From Candidatus Aminicenantota bacterium (GTDB lineage Bacteria > Acidobacteriota > Aminicenantia > UBA2199), in contig JAOZTV010000168.1 of the NCBI GenBank assembly GCA_029939015.1, forward strand, positions 1 through 6,897: a DNA stretch of 6,897 bases, in the 5' to 3' direction. Shown piece after piece: positions 1-5,510 of the stretch. Within the stretch, counting starts at the first letter, position 1. Every line of letters starts with the position of its first letter. The notes below the pieces were generated by a model that saw only the letters and a list, made by a program, of their open reading frames with translations, was not told the origin of the DNA and did not search any database. The position numbers and the translations under genes were made by a program.

Positions 1-2052
1 TATTCTTCAGAAAATAAAACTATAGATAATTACTATGCTGAATCATCATTACTCTTTGACAATCATATTACAACCATTCTTAAAACACAAAGTGAAAAAA
101 TTATTATTGGAACCCAAAAAGGATTAAATATATTTAGAGAGAATTTAAAAGATTTTATAAAAATAAATAATTCAGAAAATGATAGTATTGAAAAATTATT
201 TGAAGATAGAAATCAAAAGCTATGGGTTGCAACAAAGTCAGGATTAAAATTTTTAAATAAAACAAATGAATTAGAAAACATTAATACAGATAAAAAAACT
301 CAGACAAACTTAAAGCATGTCAACTCTATGTTTGAGGATCGTTCCGGAGTTCTGTGGTTTGGAACTTATGGCTATGGTCTATATAAATCTTCTATTTATA
401 ACAGCAAATTCAATCTTATACGTAAAAATGATGATTCCAAAAATATTTTAAGTAATAGAATAAGAGCTATATACAAAGACAATGATTTATTATGGGTAGG
501 TAATAATGATGGGTTATATTTAATTAATAGAAAAAAGAAAACATCATCATTATATAATAATGATCTAAATAACCCAGATAAATTAAACTCTTTTCCAATC
601 AATATAATTTTTCCATACAACCAAAATGAACTTCTAATCGGTACTTGGGCAGGATTAAAAAAATTTAAGAAAAAAGAAAAAATTTTTAAATCTTTAAATA
701 TCAATAAAGTATTATCAGATATAGTCGTTTTTGATATTATATTGGACAAAAAAAAAAATCTATGGTTAGGTACGAATAATGGTGTATTTACCGTAGATAA
801 TAAAATAGAGAATATTATTAATTCATATTCAGTTAACAAAACAAATAGATCATTAAGTAATAGATATGTTTATAAACTATATGAAGACAGTAATGAAAAC
901 ATATGGATTGGTACAGGACATGGACTGAATAAACTTCTCAAAAACAGAAAAGAAATAATTCAATATAAAAACATAAACGATGACTCAACTTCACTCTCTT
1001 ATAATTACATATCTTCAATTATTGAAGACAATAATAAAAAAATCTGGATTGGTACTACTGGTGGTGGAATAAATAGATTTGATTTTAAGACCTCAAAATT
1101 TAAACGCTATACAAGCAAAGACGGACTATCAAGTAATATTATTACAGCTATTATTGAAGATAAAAATAACAATTTATGGATTAGCACATATAATGGTATT
1201 TCGATGCTTAATATAAAAACAATGTCATTTAAAAATTATTATGAATCTGATGGCTTACAAAAAGGTGATTTTAATACAAATGCAGCTTTTATAAGTAAAG
1301 ATGAAGAAATGTTTTTTGGTGGTATGTATGGATTGAATTCATTTTATCCTGATAATATTAAACACAACTCTTACATACCTCCAATATATATAACATATTT
1401 ATCAATTGATGGCATTTCTGTAAAAAAAACAAAATATTTAACTAATAAAAATTCATCAATAGATAAAGGTGTTTTCAATTTCCCTTATAATACCGGGAAT
1501 TTTTCAATTGAATTTGCAGCATTTGATTTTAATATACCTGAATCAAATTTATATAAATATAGAATTGAAAACAAAGATAAGAACTGGATTAACTTAAAAA
1601 ATGAAAACAAGATTACATTCAGAAATTTAAATCCAGGTACATATAAAATTAGAATTATAGGTTCAAATAATGATGCTATATGGAATAAAGAAGGTACTTA
1701 TATCACAATAATTATTCACCCACCCTTCTGGTTCACAATATGGTTTAAAACAATTATAATCATTCTATTTCTAATAATAATAGTATTAATATTAAAAAAA
1801 TATAAAAGAAAAATAAAAGCTAAATATAAGAAACAAAACATATTAAATGAAATGTATATTGAAAAAGGTATTTCAAAAAGAGAGAAAGAAATTATCGATT
1901 TGGTTATAAAAGGAAAAAATAACAAAGAAATTGAAGATGAGTTATTTATTTCAATTAGGACTGTAAGCAGTCATAAGTATAATATTTTTAAAAAATTAAA
2001 TATTAATAGTACCGGTGATCTGAAATATTTAATTAAATCAATAAAATATTGA
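1..2052 (+). CDS. Membrane-anchored beta-propeller (Reg_prop) / Y_Y_Y / LuxR-HTH one-component regulator, 5' end missing
   Basis: The frame is open from the first base, so the ATG at 328 is internal and the gene begins upstream of the window; 683 residues are visible. At least ten propeller repeats of the form (L/I)W(I/V/F)GTxxGL can be read, at about 98, 217, 349, 487, 628, 757, 898, 1039, 1171 and 1309 (for example LWFGTYGYGLYK and IWIGTGHGLNKL). They are followed by a Y_Y_Y-type Ig-like domain (about 1440-1720, with YKYRIENKDKNW and NLNPGTYKIRIIGSNND), one transmembrane helix (visible residues 577-598) and a basic juxtamembrane stretch. The C-terminus is a LuxR/GerE helix-turn-helix (visible residues 623-680) containing SKREKEIIDLVIKGKNNKEI and RTVSSHKYNIFKKL. 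In related hybrid regulators a histidine kinase lies between helix and DNA-binding domain; here only about 24 residues separate them. It is therefore probably a periplasmic sensor linked directly to a cytoplasmic DNA-binding domain. The ligand and targets are unknown. Domain calls are strong; the exact repeat count is approximate. Confidence 0.9.
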   Translation, partial: YSSENKTIDNYYAESSLLFDNHITTILKTQSEKIIIGTQKGLNIFRENLKDFIKINNSENDSIEKLFEDRNQKLWVATKSGLKFLNKTNELENINTDKKTQTNLKHVNSMFEDRSGVLWFGTYGYGLYKSSIYNSKFNLIRKNDDSKNILSNRIRAIYKDNDLLWVGNNDGLYLINRKKKTSSLYNNDLNNPDKLNSFPINIIFPYNQNELLIGTWAGLKKFKKKEKIFKSLNINKVLSDIVVFDIILDKKKNLWLGTNNGVFTVDNKIENIINSYSVNKTNRSLSNRYVYKLYEDSNENIWIGTGHGLNKLLKNRKEIIQYKNINDDSTSLSYNYISSIIEDNNKKIWIGTTGGGINRFDFKTSKFKRYTSKDGLSSNIITAIIEDKNNNLWISTYNGISMLNIKTMSFKNYYESDGLQKGDFNTNAAFISKDEEMFFGGMYGLNSFYPDNIKHNSYIPPIYITYLSIDGISVKKTKYLTNKNSSIDKGVFNFPYNTGNFSIEFAAFDFNIPESNLYKYRIENKDKNWINLKNENKITFRNLNPGTYKIRIIGSNNDAIWNKEGTYITIIIHPPFWFTIWFKTIIIILFLIIIVLILKKYKRKIKAKYKKQNILNEMYIEKGISKREKEIIDLVIKGKNNKEIEDELFISIRTVSSHKYNIFKKLNINSTGDLKYLIKSIKY

Positions 2053-2065
2053 CATAGATTCATAA

Positions 2066-2082
2066 TATTTAAACATTAAATA
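2066..2082. repeat. AT-rich inverted repeat, possible operator
   Basis: TATTTAA and TTAAATA are perfect 7-bp arms around the spacer ACA. The repeat lies 14 nt after the stop of the LuxR-type regulator gene and 56 nt before the start of the beta-propeller gene, where an operator would be expected. Because the DNA is so AT-rich, a dyad of this length can easily arise by chance, so the call rests mainly on position. Confidence 0.2.
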
Positions 2083-2128
2083 AATAAAAATGTACACAAA
2101 AAATAATCATTTACGGTTATAATATATT

Positions 2129-2134
2129 GGAGGG
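2129..2134 (+). promoter_or_regulatory. Ribosome binding site deciding the start at 2139
   Basis: GGAGGG lies 4 nt before ATG 2139. A TTG at 2127 in the same frame would place this Shine-Dalgarno inside the coding sequence, so ATG 2139 is the supported start. Confidence 0.85.
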
Positions 2135-2138
2135 AAAA

Positions 2139-3149
2139 ATGAAAAAAAATATACTTGTTTTTCTATTATTAATTTTATTATTTATTTTAAATCTTTATAC
2201 TGATACTGTTATTTCTATCCCAGAGCTTGTTAATCCAAGTGGAATTGCAGTTTCTAATACAAAATTTTATATTAGTGATGAAGCTGAAGTAAAAATATAC
2301 TCATTAAAAGGTTTTAAATTTATAAAAAAGTTTGGAAAAAAGGGAGAAGGTCCTGGAGAATTTATGTTATATCCTGGACATGGTGTTAATATTGAATTAT
2401 TAAACAATAAATTGATGATAAATAGCTTGGGGAAAATTACTTTTTTTAAAGAGGATGGAACTTATATTAATGAGATTAGAACTGGAAAACAAGTATCATT
2501 GAAATATATTGATGGAAAATATATTGGGCATGGTTTTGAAATAAAAGGTAAAGTAAATTATTATAATTTAAGATTGTTTAACTCTAAATTTAAAAAAATT
2601 AAAGATTTGATTGAATGGAAATCACCTATTCAGGATGTAAAGTTTGAGATTGATATGGCTCCTGAATATGCAGGTTACCATATTATGAATGATAAAATAT
2701 ATGCTAATCCAAATTCTGAATTTATTATTGATATTTTTAATAAAAATGGTATTAAAATAAATTCAATTATTTATCCTTATTCAAGAATTAAAATTGATAA
2801 TTCATATAAAAAAACTGTTCTGGCTTTTTTTAAAACTGATAAAAGATGGAAAAATAATTTTGCATTGATTAAGAAAGCAGGAAAATTTAAGACATTTTTT
2901 CCTGCAATAAAAATGTTATTTATTGATGAAAAAAGGTTATATGTACAAACATATAAAAAACATAAAGATCAATGTGAATTTCTTTTATTCAATTTAAATG
3001 GTAAATTTATTAAAAAAGTTTTTGTTCCTTTTATAGACTCAATGGGGATAAATATTGTTCCAAGGCATACTATAAAAAATGGTATAATGTATCAATTAGT
3101 TGAAAACGATGAAAATGAAAACTGGGACTTAAAAGTATATGAATTTTAA
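2139..3149 (+). CDS. Exported six-bladed beta-propeller protein
   Basis: This 336-residue protein starts with a lysine pair and a hydrophobic segment (residues 4-19), a signal peptide or N-terminal anchor. No cysteine follows the segment, so it is not a typical lipoprotein. The signature FGKKGEGPGEF (residues 65-75), followed by repeating beta-strand and turn segments (VNIELLNNKLMI, ITFFKEDGTYI, LRLFNSKFKKIKDL, DIFNKNGIKI, FLLFNLNGKFIKKVF), matches the six-bladed beta-propeller family, whose hallmark is GxxGxGPGEF. Such proteins are usually periplasmic or surface exposed and mostly uncharacterised. The stop is only 24 nt before the sigma factor start, with no terminator visible between, so it is probably the first gene of the sigma factor operon. 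It may be the extracytoplasmic sensor or a structural partner (inference). No catalytic residues are recognisable. The family call is good; the function is unknown. Confidence 0.82.
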   Translation: MKKNILVFLLLILLFILNLYTDTVISIPELVNPSGIAVSNTKFYISDEAEVKIYSLKGFKFIKKFGKKGEGPGEFMLYPGHGVNIELLNNKLMINSLGKITFFKEDGTYINEIRTGKQVSLKYIDGKYIGHGFEIKGKVNYYNLRLFNSKFKKIKDLIEWKSPIQDVKFEIDMAPEYAGYHIMNDKIYANPNSEFIIDIFNKNGIKINSIIYPYSRIKIDNSYKKTVLAFFKTDKRWKNNFALIKKAGKFKTFFPAIKMLFIDEKRLYVQTYKKHKDQCEFLLFNLNGKFIKKVFVPFIDSMGINIVPRHTIKNGIMYQLVENDENENWDLKVYEF

Positions 3150-3161
3150 ATATTTATTTGT

Positions 3162-3166
3162 AGGTG
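3162..3166 (+). promoter_or_regulatory. Weak ribosome binding site before a TTG start
   Basis: AGGTG lies 7 nt before TTG 3174. It is an imperfect Shine-Dalgarno, and together with the TTG codon it predicts low translation of the sigma factor compared with the flanking genes. Confidence 0.6.
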
Positions 3167-3173
3167 TATATAG

Positions 3174-3689
3174 TTGACTGATTATGAGCTAAAACAATTT
3201 ATTTCTGAAAATAAGAGTATAATCATACGGACAATCTGGCGATATGTGAGAAGAGAAGAAGATATGGAGGAAATTTTACAGGAAGCTATTATAATAGTCT
3301 GGAAAAAAAATAAATTATTTAATTTACATCCAAATCCTAAAGCACTTTTAAAAAAGATATGTATAAATATTTCAATAGATTTTTTGAGAAAAGAATCTAA
3401 GAGAAAAAATGACATTGAAATTATTAATAATATTGAATTAATTGATTCAAATTTAAAAAATCACATTGAATATGAAAGGATTAAAAAAATCGTAATCAAT
3501 TCAATTGCATTACTTTCAAAAAAACAAAGTTTAGCTGTTTTATTAAGACTTATTGAGGAAAAGACTTATGAAGAAATTGCAATAATTATGAATTGCTCAG
3601 AAGCTACAGTTAGGACTCATGTTAAAAGAGGCAGAAAAAAACTAAAAAAAAAACTAAATTTCTTAAATGGAGATAATTATGGAAAATAA
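3174..3689 (+). CDS. RNA polymerase sigma factor, ECF (sigma-70 group 4) type
   Basis: This 171-residue protein has the ECF two-domain layout. Region 2 covers about residues 9-76, with the region 2.1/2.2 core RREEDMEEILQEAIIIVWKK and then a region 2.3/2.4-like stretch ending INISIDFLRKESKRK. Region 4 covers about residues 113-160 (LSKKQSLAVLLRLIEEKTYE, then EEIAIIMNCSEATVRTHVKR), a standard region 4.2 helix-turn-helix. It directs RNA polymerase to a specific promoter set, usually while released from a membrane anti-sigma factor. The start is TTG: the preceding in-frame codon is a TAG stop, and the next in-frame ATG (residue 31) would remove part of region 2. It lies 24 nt after the propeller gene, and its 3' end overlaps the next gene by 11 nt, indicating translational coupling to a likely regulator. 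The ECF subgroup cannot be assigned by eye. Confidence 0.93.
   Translation: MTDYELKQFISENKSIIIRTIWRYVRREEDMEEILQEAIIIVWKKNKLFNLHPNPKALLKKICINISIDFLRKESKRKNDIEIINNIELIDSNLKNHIEYERIKKIVINSIALLSKKQSLAVLLRLIEEKTYEEIAIIMNCSEATVRTHVKRGRKKLKKKLNFLNGDNYGK
3669..3672 (+). promoter_or_regulatory. Ribosome binding site deciding the start at 3679
   Basis: GGAG lies 6 nt before ATG 3679, within the end of the sigma factor gene. The alternative in-frame ATG at 3667 has no purine-rich sequence before it and itself overlaps this site, so 3679 is preferred. Confidence 0.7.
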
Positions 3690-4224
3690 ATATAATATAG
3701 ACCATGCTCTGAAAACAGTGTTTACAGATGATATTTCAGAATATTTTGAGACAAAAATGGAAAACAAGATTGATAGAATAATTGATCAATTAATTATTAG
3801 CAAACATAAACACAATACAGAATTAATTAATTTATCTCAATTCTTAACTCCATTAAAACAATTATCATTTAGTTTATTATCCGTTTTTCTGATGTTTACG
3901 GGAGTATATTATCAGCTATATGGTTCATCTGATAAACTTAGTTCTAATATTCAGATAATTAATCGTTTTAGTTTTGTTTTGGGGAAAATAAATTCAAAAT
4001 CACATTATAAAGTTTATAATAACAATCTTATAGAGAATATAAGAGGTGATAAAATAAAGACTATAATAAAAAACAATGGTACATTTAATTCAATTCAAAA
4101 TAAAATCATCATAAATAGTATTATTAAAGATTATACTCCTGATATTTTTGCAGAAATCAAATATTTTAAAGTATTTGATAATGGAAAATACATTATATAT
4201 TGGGGTAAAGGAGAAGAAAAATGA
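3679..4224 (+). CDS. Single-pass membrane protein, putative anti-sigma factor without zinc motif
   Basis: This 181-residue protein has a charged N-terminal region of about 58 residues, one transmembrane helix (residues 60-81, containing LSFSLLSVFLMFTGVYY) and a C-terminal domain of about 100 residues that should face the periplasm. The N-terminus contains FTDDISEYFETKMENKIDRI, which resembles the short acidic-amphipathic start (DDFxxRVxxRI) often seen in small membrane proteins encoded next to ECF sigma factors. There is no cysteine anywhere, so it is not a ZAS (HxxxCxxC) anti-sigma factor. The 11-nt overlap with the sigma gene and the ATGA overlap with the next gene argue for co-translation. 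An anti-sigma role is inferred from position and topology; no recognised anti-sigma domain is evident, and it could instead be a membrane partner of the MotA-like protein downstream. Confidence 0.65.
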   Translation: MENKYNIDHALKTVFTDDISEYFETKMENKIDRIIDQLIISKHKHNTELINLSQFLTPLKQLSFSLLSVFLMFTGVYYQLYGSSDKLSSNIQIINRFSFVLGKINSKSHYKVYNNNLIENIRGDKIKTIIKNNGTFNSIQNKIIINSIIKDYTPDIFAEIKYFKVFDNGKYIIYWGKGEEK

Positions 4225-5174
4225 AAACTTATGTAGTAATAAGCAAGATGTTATTAATAATGGCGATATTGTTTTCTGCAATATTATTGGCAGGTTTTTC
4301 AGATTTTTTTGACTCACTAAGTTTAATTTTTGTAGTTTCTATGACTTTTTTTTTAACTATTGCAGGTTTTTCTCCAAAACAAATAAAGAATAGTATTATT
4401 GCAGTTTTTTCAATTGAGTCTAAACATAGTATCCTGATTGAAGCTAAAGAGTATTGGCTTAGTTTAATCAGAAATCTTATTGTTTCAGGTGTTTTTGGAA
4501 CTCTTATAGGCTTTATATTAATTCTTGGCAGGCTTGATGATCCTTCAAAGGTAGATCCAATGATGTCAATTGCTTATTTAACTTTCTTTTATGCTGTCTT
4601 ATTTACATTGATTTTACCAATTCCTGCATATTTTATAATTACCGAAAGATTGCAATCAGTTTCAAAAAATGATGAAATAAAAAGACATTATAAAACTAAG
4701 AGTGGTTTAATATCAAGCATTATAGGGATAATTGGAATTATAACAGTATTTTTAATTTCAATAGGATTTCCAAAACCTGAAATAAGTGTTTTTTTCAGTA
4801 GGGCATCTATTCAGTTTGCTCTGGGTGGTGGTGTTGCCTTTACTACTTTTTCATTATTAAAAAAAGAAAAATTAGGCGGCTATCTTACTCTAGGCATGGC
4901 GCTTTCAAGCATGATTGGACTTATAGGTGGTTTAATACAAATGTTCAGATATTCAAATAATTTATCTAAAATTGGTCCTGCTGCTGCTCTTTCAATGCTT
5001 TCACTTTTTATAGCTTTATTTGCAATGATATTAGTCTCATTTCCTATAAGTGATAAATATCAATATAAAGGTGATAATACTAATAGTATATTCAGGCTTA
5101 CTGAATTTGTTTTCCCCCTACTTGTTTTAATTTTTTCAAGCATTATTATGTTTATGATATTTGCAAAGATTTAA
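4221..5174 (+). CDS. Polytopic membrane protein with two MotA/TolQ/ExbB-like modules
   Basis: This 317-residue, very hydrophobic protein has about nine predicted helices (near residues 8-25, 33-50, 87-105, 114-138, 163-182, 192-212, 222-242, 252-275 and 290-315). The first half resembles MotA: SLSLIFVVSMTFFLTIAGF as helix 2, then GTLIGFILILGRLDDPSKVD before helix 4, close to the MotA pattern GxxGLIxMLxNLDDPxxIGP. The second half repeats this: SIQFALGGGVAFTTFSL as helix 2, then MIGLIGGLIQMFRYSNNLSK and IGPAAALSMLSLFIALF. The two helix 3-4 regions align without gaps at an offset of 140 residues (89-137 with 229-277). The cytoplasmic loop between helices 2 and 3 is about 35 residues in copy one and under 12 in copy two, much shorter than in flagellar MotA. 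MotA-family proteins are proton- or sodium-driven stator channels working with MotB/ExbD/TolR; no such partner is in the window. AAAGGAG lies 7 nt before the ATG. Family membership is probable; the function is unknown. Confidence 0.75.
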   Translation: MKTYVVISKMLLIMAILFSAILLAGFSDFFDSLSLIFVVSMTFFLTIAGFSPKQIKNSIIAVFSIESKHSILIEAKEYWLSLIRNLIVSGVFGTLIGFILILGRLDDPSKVDPMMSIAYLTFFYAVLFTLILPIPAYFIITERLQSVSKNDEIKRHYKTKSGLISSIIGIIGIITVFLISIGFPKPEISVFFSRASIQFALGGGVAFTTFSLLKKEKLGGYLTLGMALSSMIGLIGGLIQMFRYSNNLSKIGPAAALSMLSLFIALFAMILVSFPISDKYQYKGDNTNSIFRLTEFVFPLLVLIFSSIIMFMIFAKI

Positions 5175-5181
5175 ACACTTA

Positions 5182-5212
5182 ATAGACTTCGTTCTATATG
5201 TTTTCATTTTTT
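5182..5212 (+). terminator. Weak possible terminator after the four-gene block
   Basis: ATAGA and TCTAT form a 5-bp stem around the loop CTTCGT. After a gap of a few bases a T-rich stretch follows (TTTTCATTTTTT, 5201-5212). The stem is short with one G-C pair and the T-run is not immediately adjacent, so this is a weak candidate for the end of the operon finishing at 5174. Confidence 0.25.
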
Positions 5213-5270
5213 GTATAATATAGTGCTAATATGATTGATTTTTTATTTTTTAACATATATACTTACAAAA

Positions 5271-5300
5271 TAAAAACATGTTTTTAAACTTTTATATAAT
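5271..5300 (+). promoter_or_regulatory. Candidate promoter with a 16-bp palindrome over its -35 region
   Basis: TAAAAACATGTTTTTA (5271-5286) is a perfect palindrome. A consensus -10 box, TATAAT, lies at 5295-5300. The best-placed -35, AAAACA at 5273-5278 with a 16-nt spacer, matches only half the consensus and falls inside the palindrome. A protein bound to the palindrome would block or replace -35 recognition, so this could be the regulated promoter of the small peptide and chemoreceptor genes, with transcription starting near 5307. No sigma-28 or sigma-54 type chemotaxis promoter was recognised. In DNA this AT-rich, TATAAT is common, so confidence is modest. Confidence 0.35.
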
Positions 5301-5306
5301 GAATTT

Positions 5307-5330
5307 AAGAAGTTTTATTTAAAACTTTTT
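5307..5330 (+). other. AT-rich hairpin in the leader of the peptide and chemoreceptor transcript
   Basis: AAGAAGTTTT (5307-5316) can pair with AAAACTTTTT (5321-5330) around the 4-nt loop ATTT, giving ten pairs including one G-U wobble and one G-C. If transcription starts from the TATAAT at 5295, the hairpin would sit at the very 5' end of the message. The stem ends in T residues, so a weak intrinsic terminator or attenuator is an alternative. Stability is low because nearly all pairs are A-U. Confidence 0.3.
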
Positions 5331-5357
5331 GATTTATAAATATATTTAAGGGGGCTC

Positions 5358-5492
5358 ATGAAAAAGTATATTGTACTATTTACATTGTATTTAGTGGTTT
5401 TATTTTCAATTAATCTTATTTCACCCACTTTTAGTTACCAACTGAATTCGAATCCCATCTATTTCTGGCTTGATGCATTACTTTCATTATAA
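5358..5492 (+). CDS. Small hydrophobic peptide, 44 residues, unknown function
   Basis: The reading frame starts at ATG 5358 and ends at TAA 5490-5492. AAGGGGG (5348-5354) precedes the start by 3 nt, a close but usable Shine-Dalgarno. The peptide begins MKKY, continues with a hydrophobic stretch (residues 4-21, IVLFTLYLVVLFSINLI) and ends with an aromatic, mildly amphipathic tail (IYFWLDALLSL). It has the layout of a small single-pass membrane protein, or of a signal peptide with a short exported tail. It lies 18 nt before the chemoreceptor gene and is probably co-transcribed with it. It may be a small membrane partner or a translational leader for that gene. I recognise no family. Existence is supported by the ribosome site, frame and position, not by homology. 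Confidence 0.5.
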   Translation: MKKYIVLFTLYLVVLFSINLISPTFSYQLNSNPIYFWLDALLSL

Positions 5493-5510
5493 AAAAAACA
5501 GGAGGAAATT

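Noticed and set aside
328..330. ATG 328 as the start of the propeller-LuxR gene
   Set aside because: The frame is open from position 1 and encodes two further propeller repeats upstream (IIIGTQKGL and LWVATKSGL), so this ATG is internal and the true start is outside the window.
396..839. Minus-strand open frame opposite the propeller repeats
   Set aside because: It lies fully within a clear plus-strand gene, has no ribosome site evidence, and its leucine/phenylalanine-rich product is the expected antisense reading of Lys/Asn-rich codons.
1716..1925. Minus-strand open frame opposite the membrane helix and the start of the HTH
   Set aside because: Shadow of the regulator gene; the hydrophobic product arises from antisense reading of AT-rich codons.
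2118..2123. TATAAT as promoter of the propeller and sigma-factor operon
   Set aside because: A transcript from this -10 box would start at about 2130, inside the ribosome binding site at 2129-2134, and no -35 is properly spaced. It is likely chance in AT-rich DNA.
2127..2129. TTG 2127 as the start of the six-bladed propeller gene
   Set aside because: It would put GGAGGG inside the gene and has no ribosome site of its own; ATG 2139 is correctly spaced from GGAGGG.
3182..3415. Minus-strand open frame opposite sigma region 2
   Set aside because: Shadow of a well-supported ECF sigma factor gene.
3667..3669. ATG 3667 as the start of the single-pass membrane protein
   Set aside because: No purine-rich ribosome site precedes it, whereas ATG 3679 has GGAG 6 nt upstream.
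4090..4317. Minus-strand open frame across the junction of the 181-aa and 317-aa genes
   Set aside because: It overlaps two coupled plus-strand genes with good start signals and has no independent support.
5214..5219. TATAAT as the main promoter of the peptide and chemoreceptor genes
   Set aside because: At 17-nt spacing the -35 region reads GTTCTA, a poor match, and the box lies right after the possible terminator. It is kept only as an alternative to the box at 5295.
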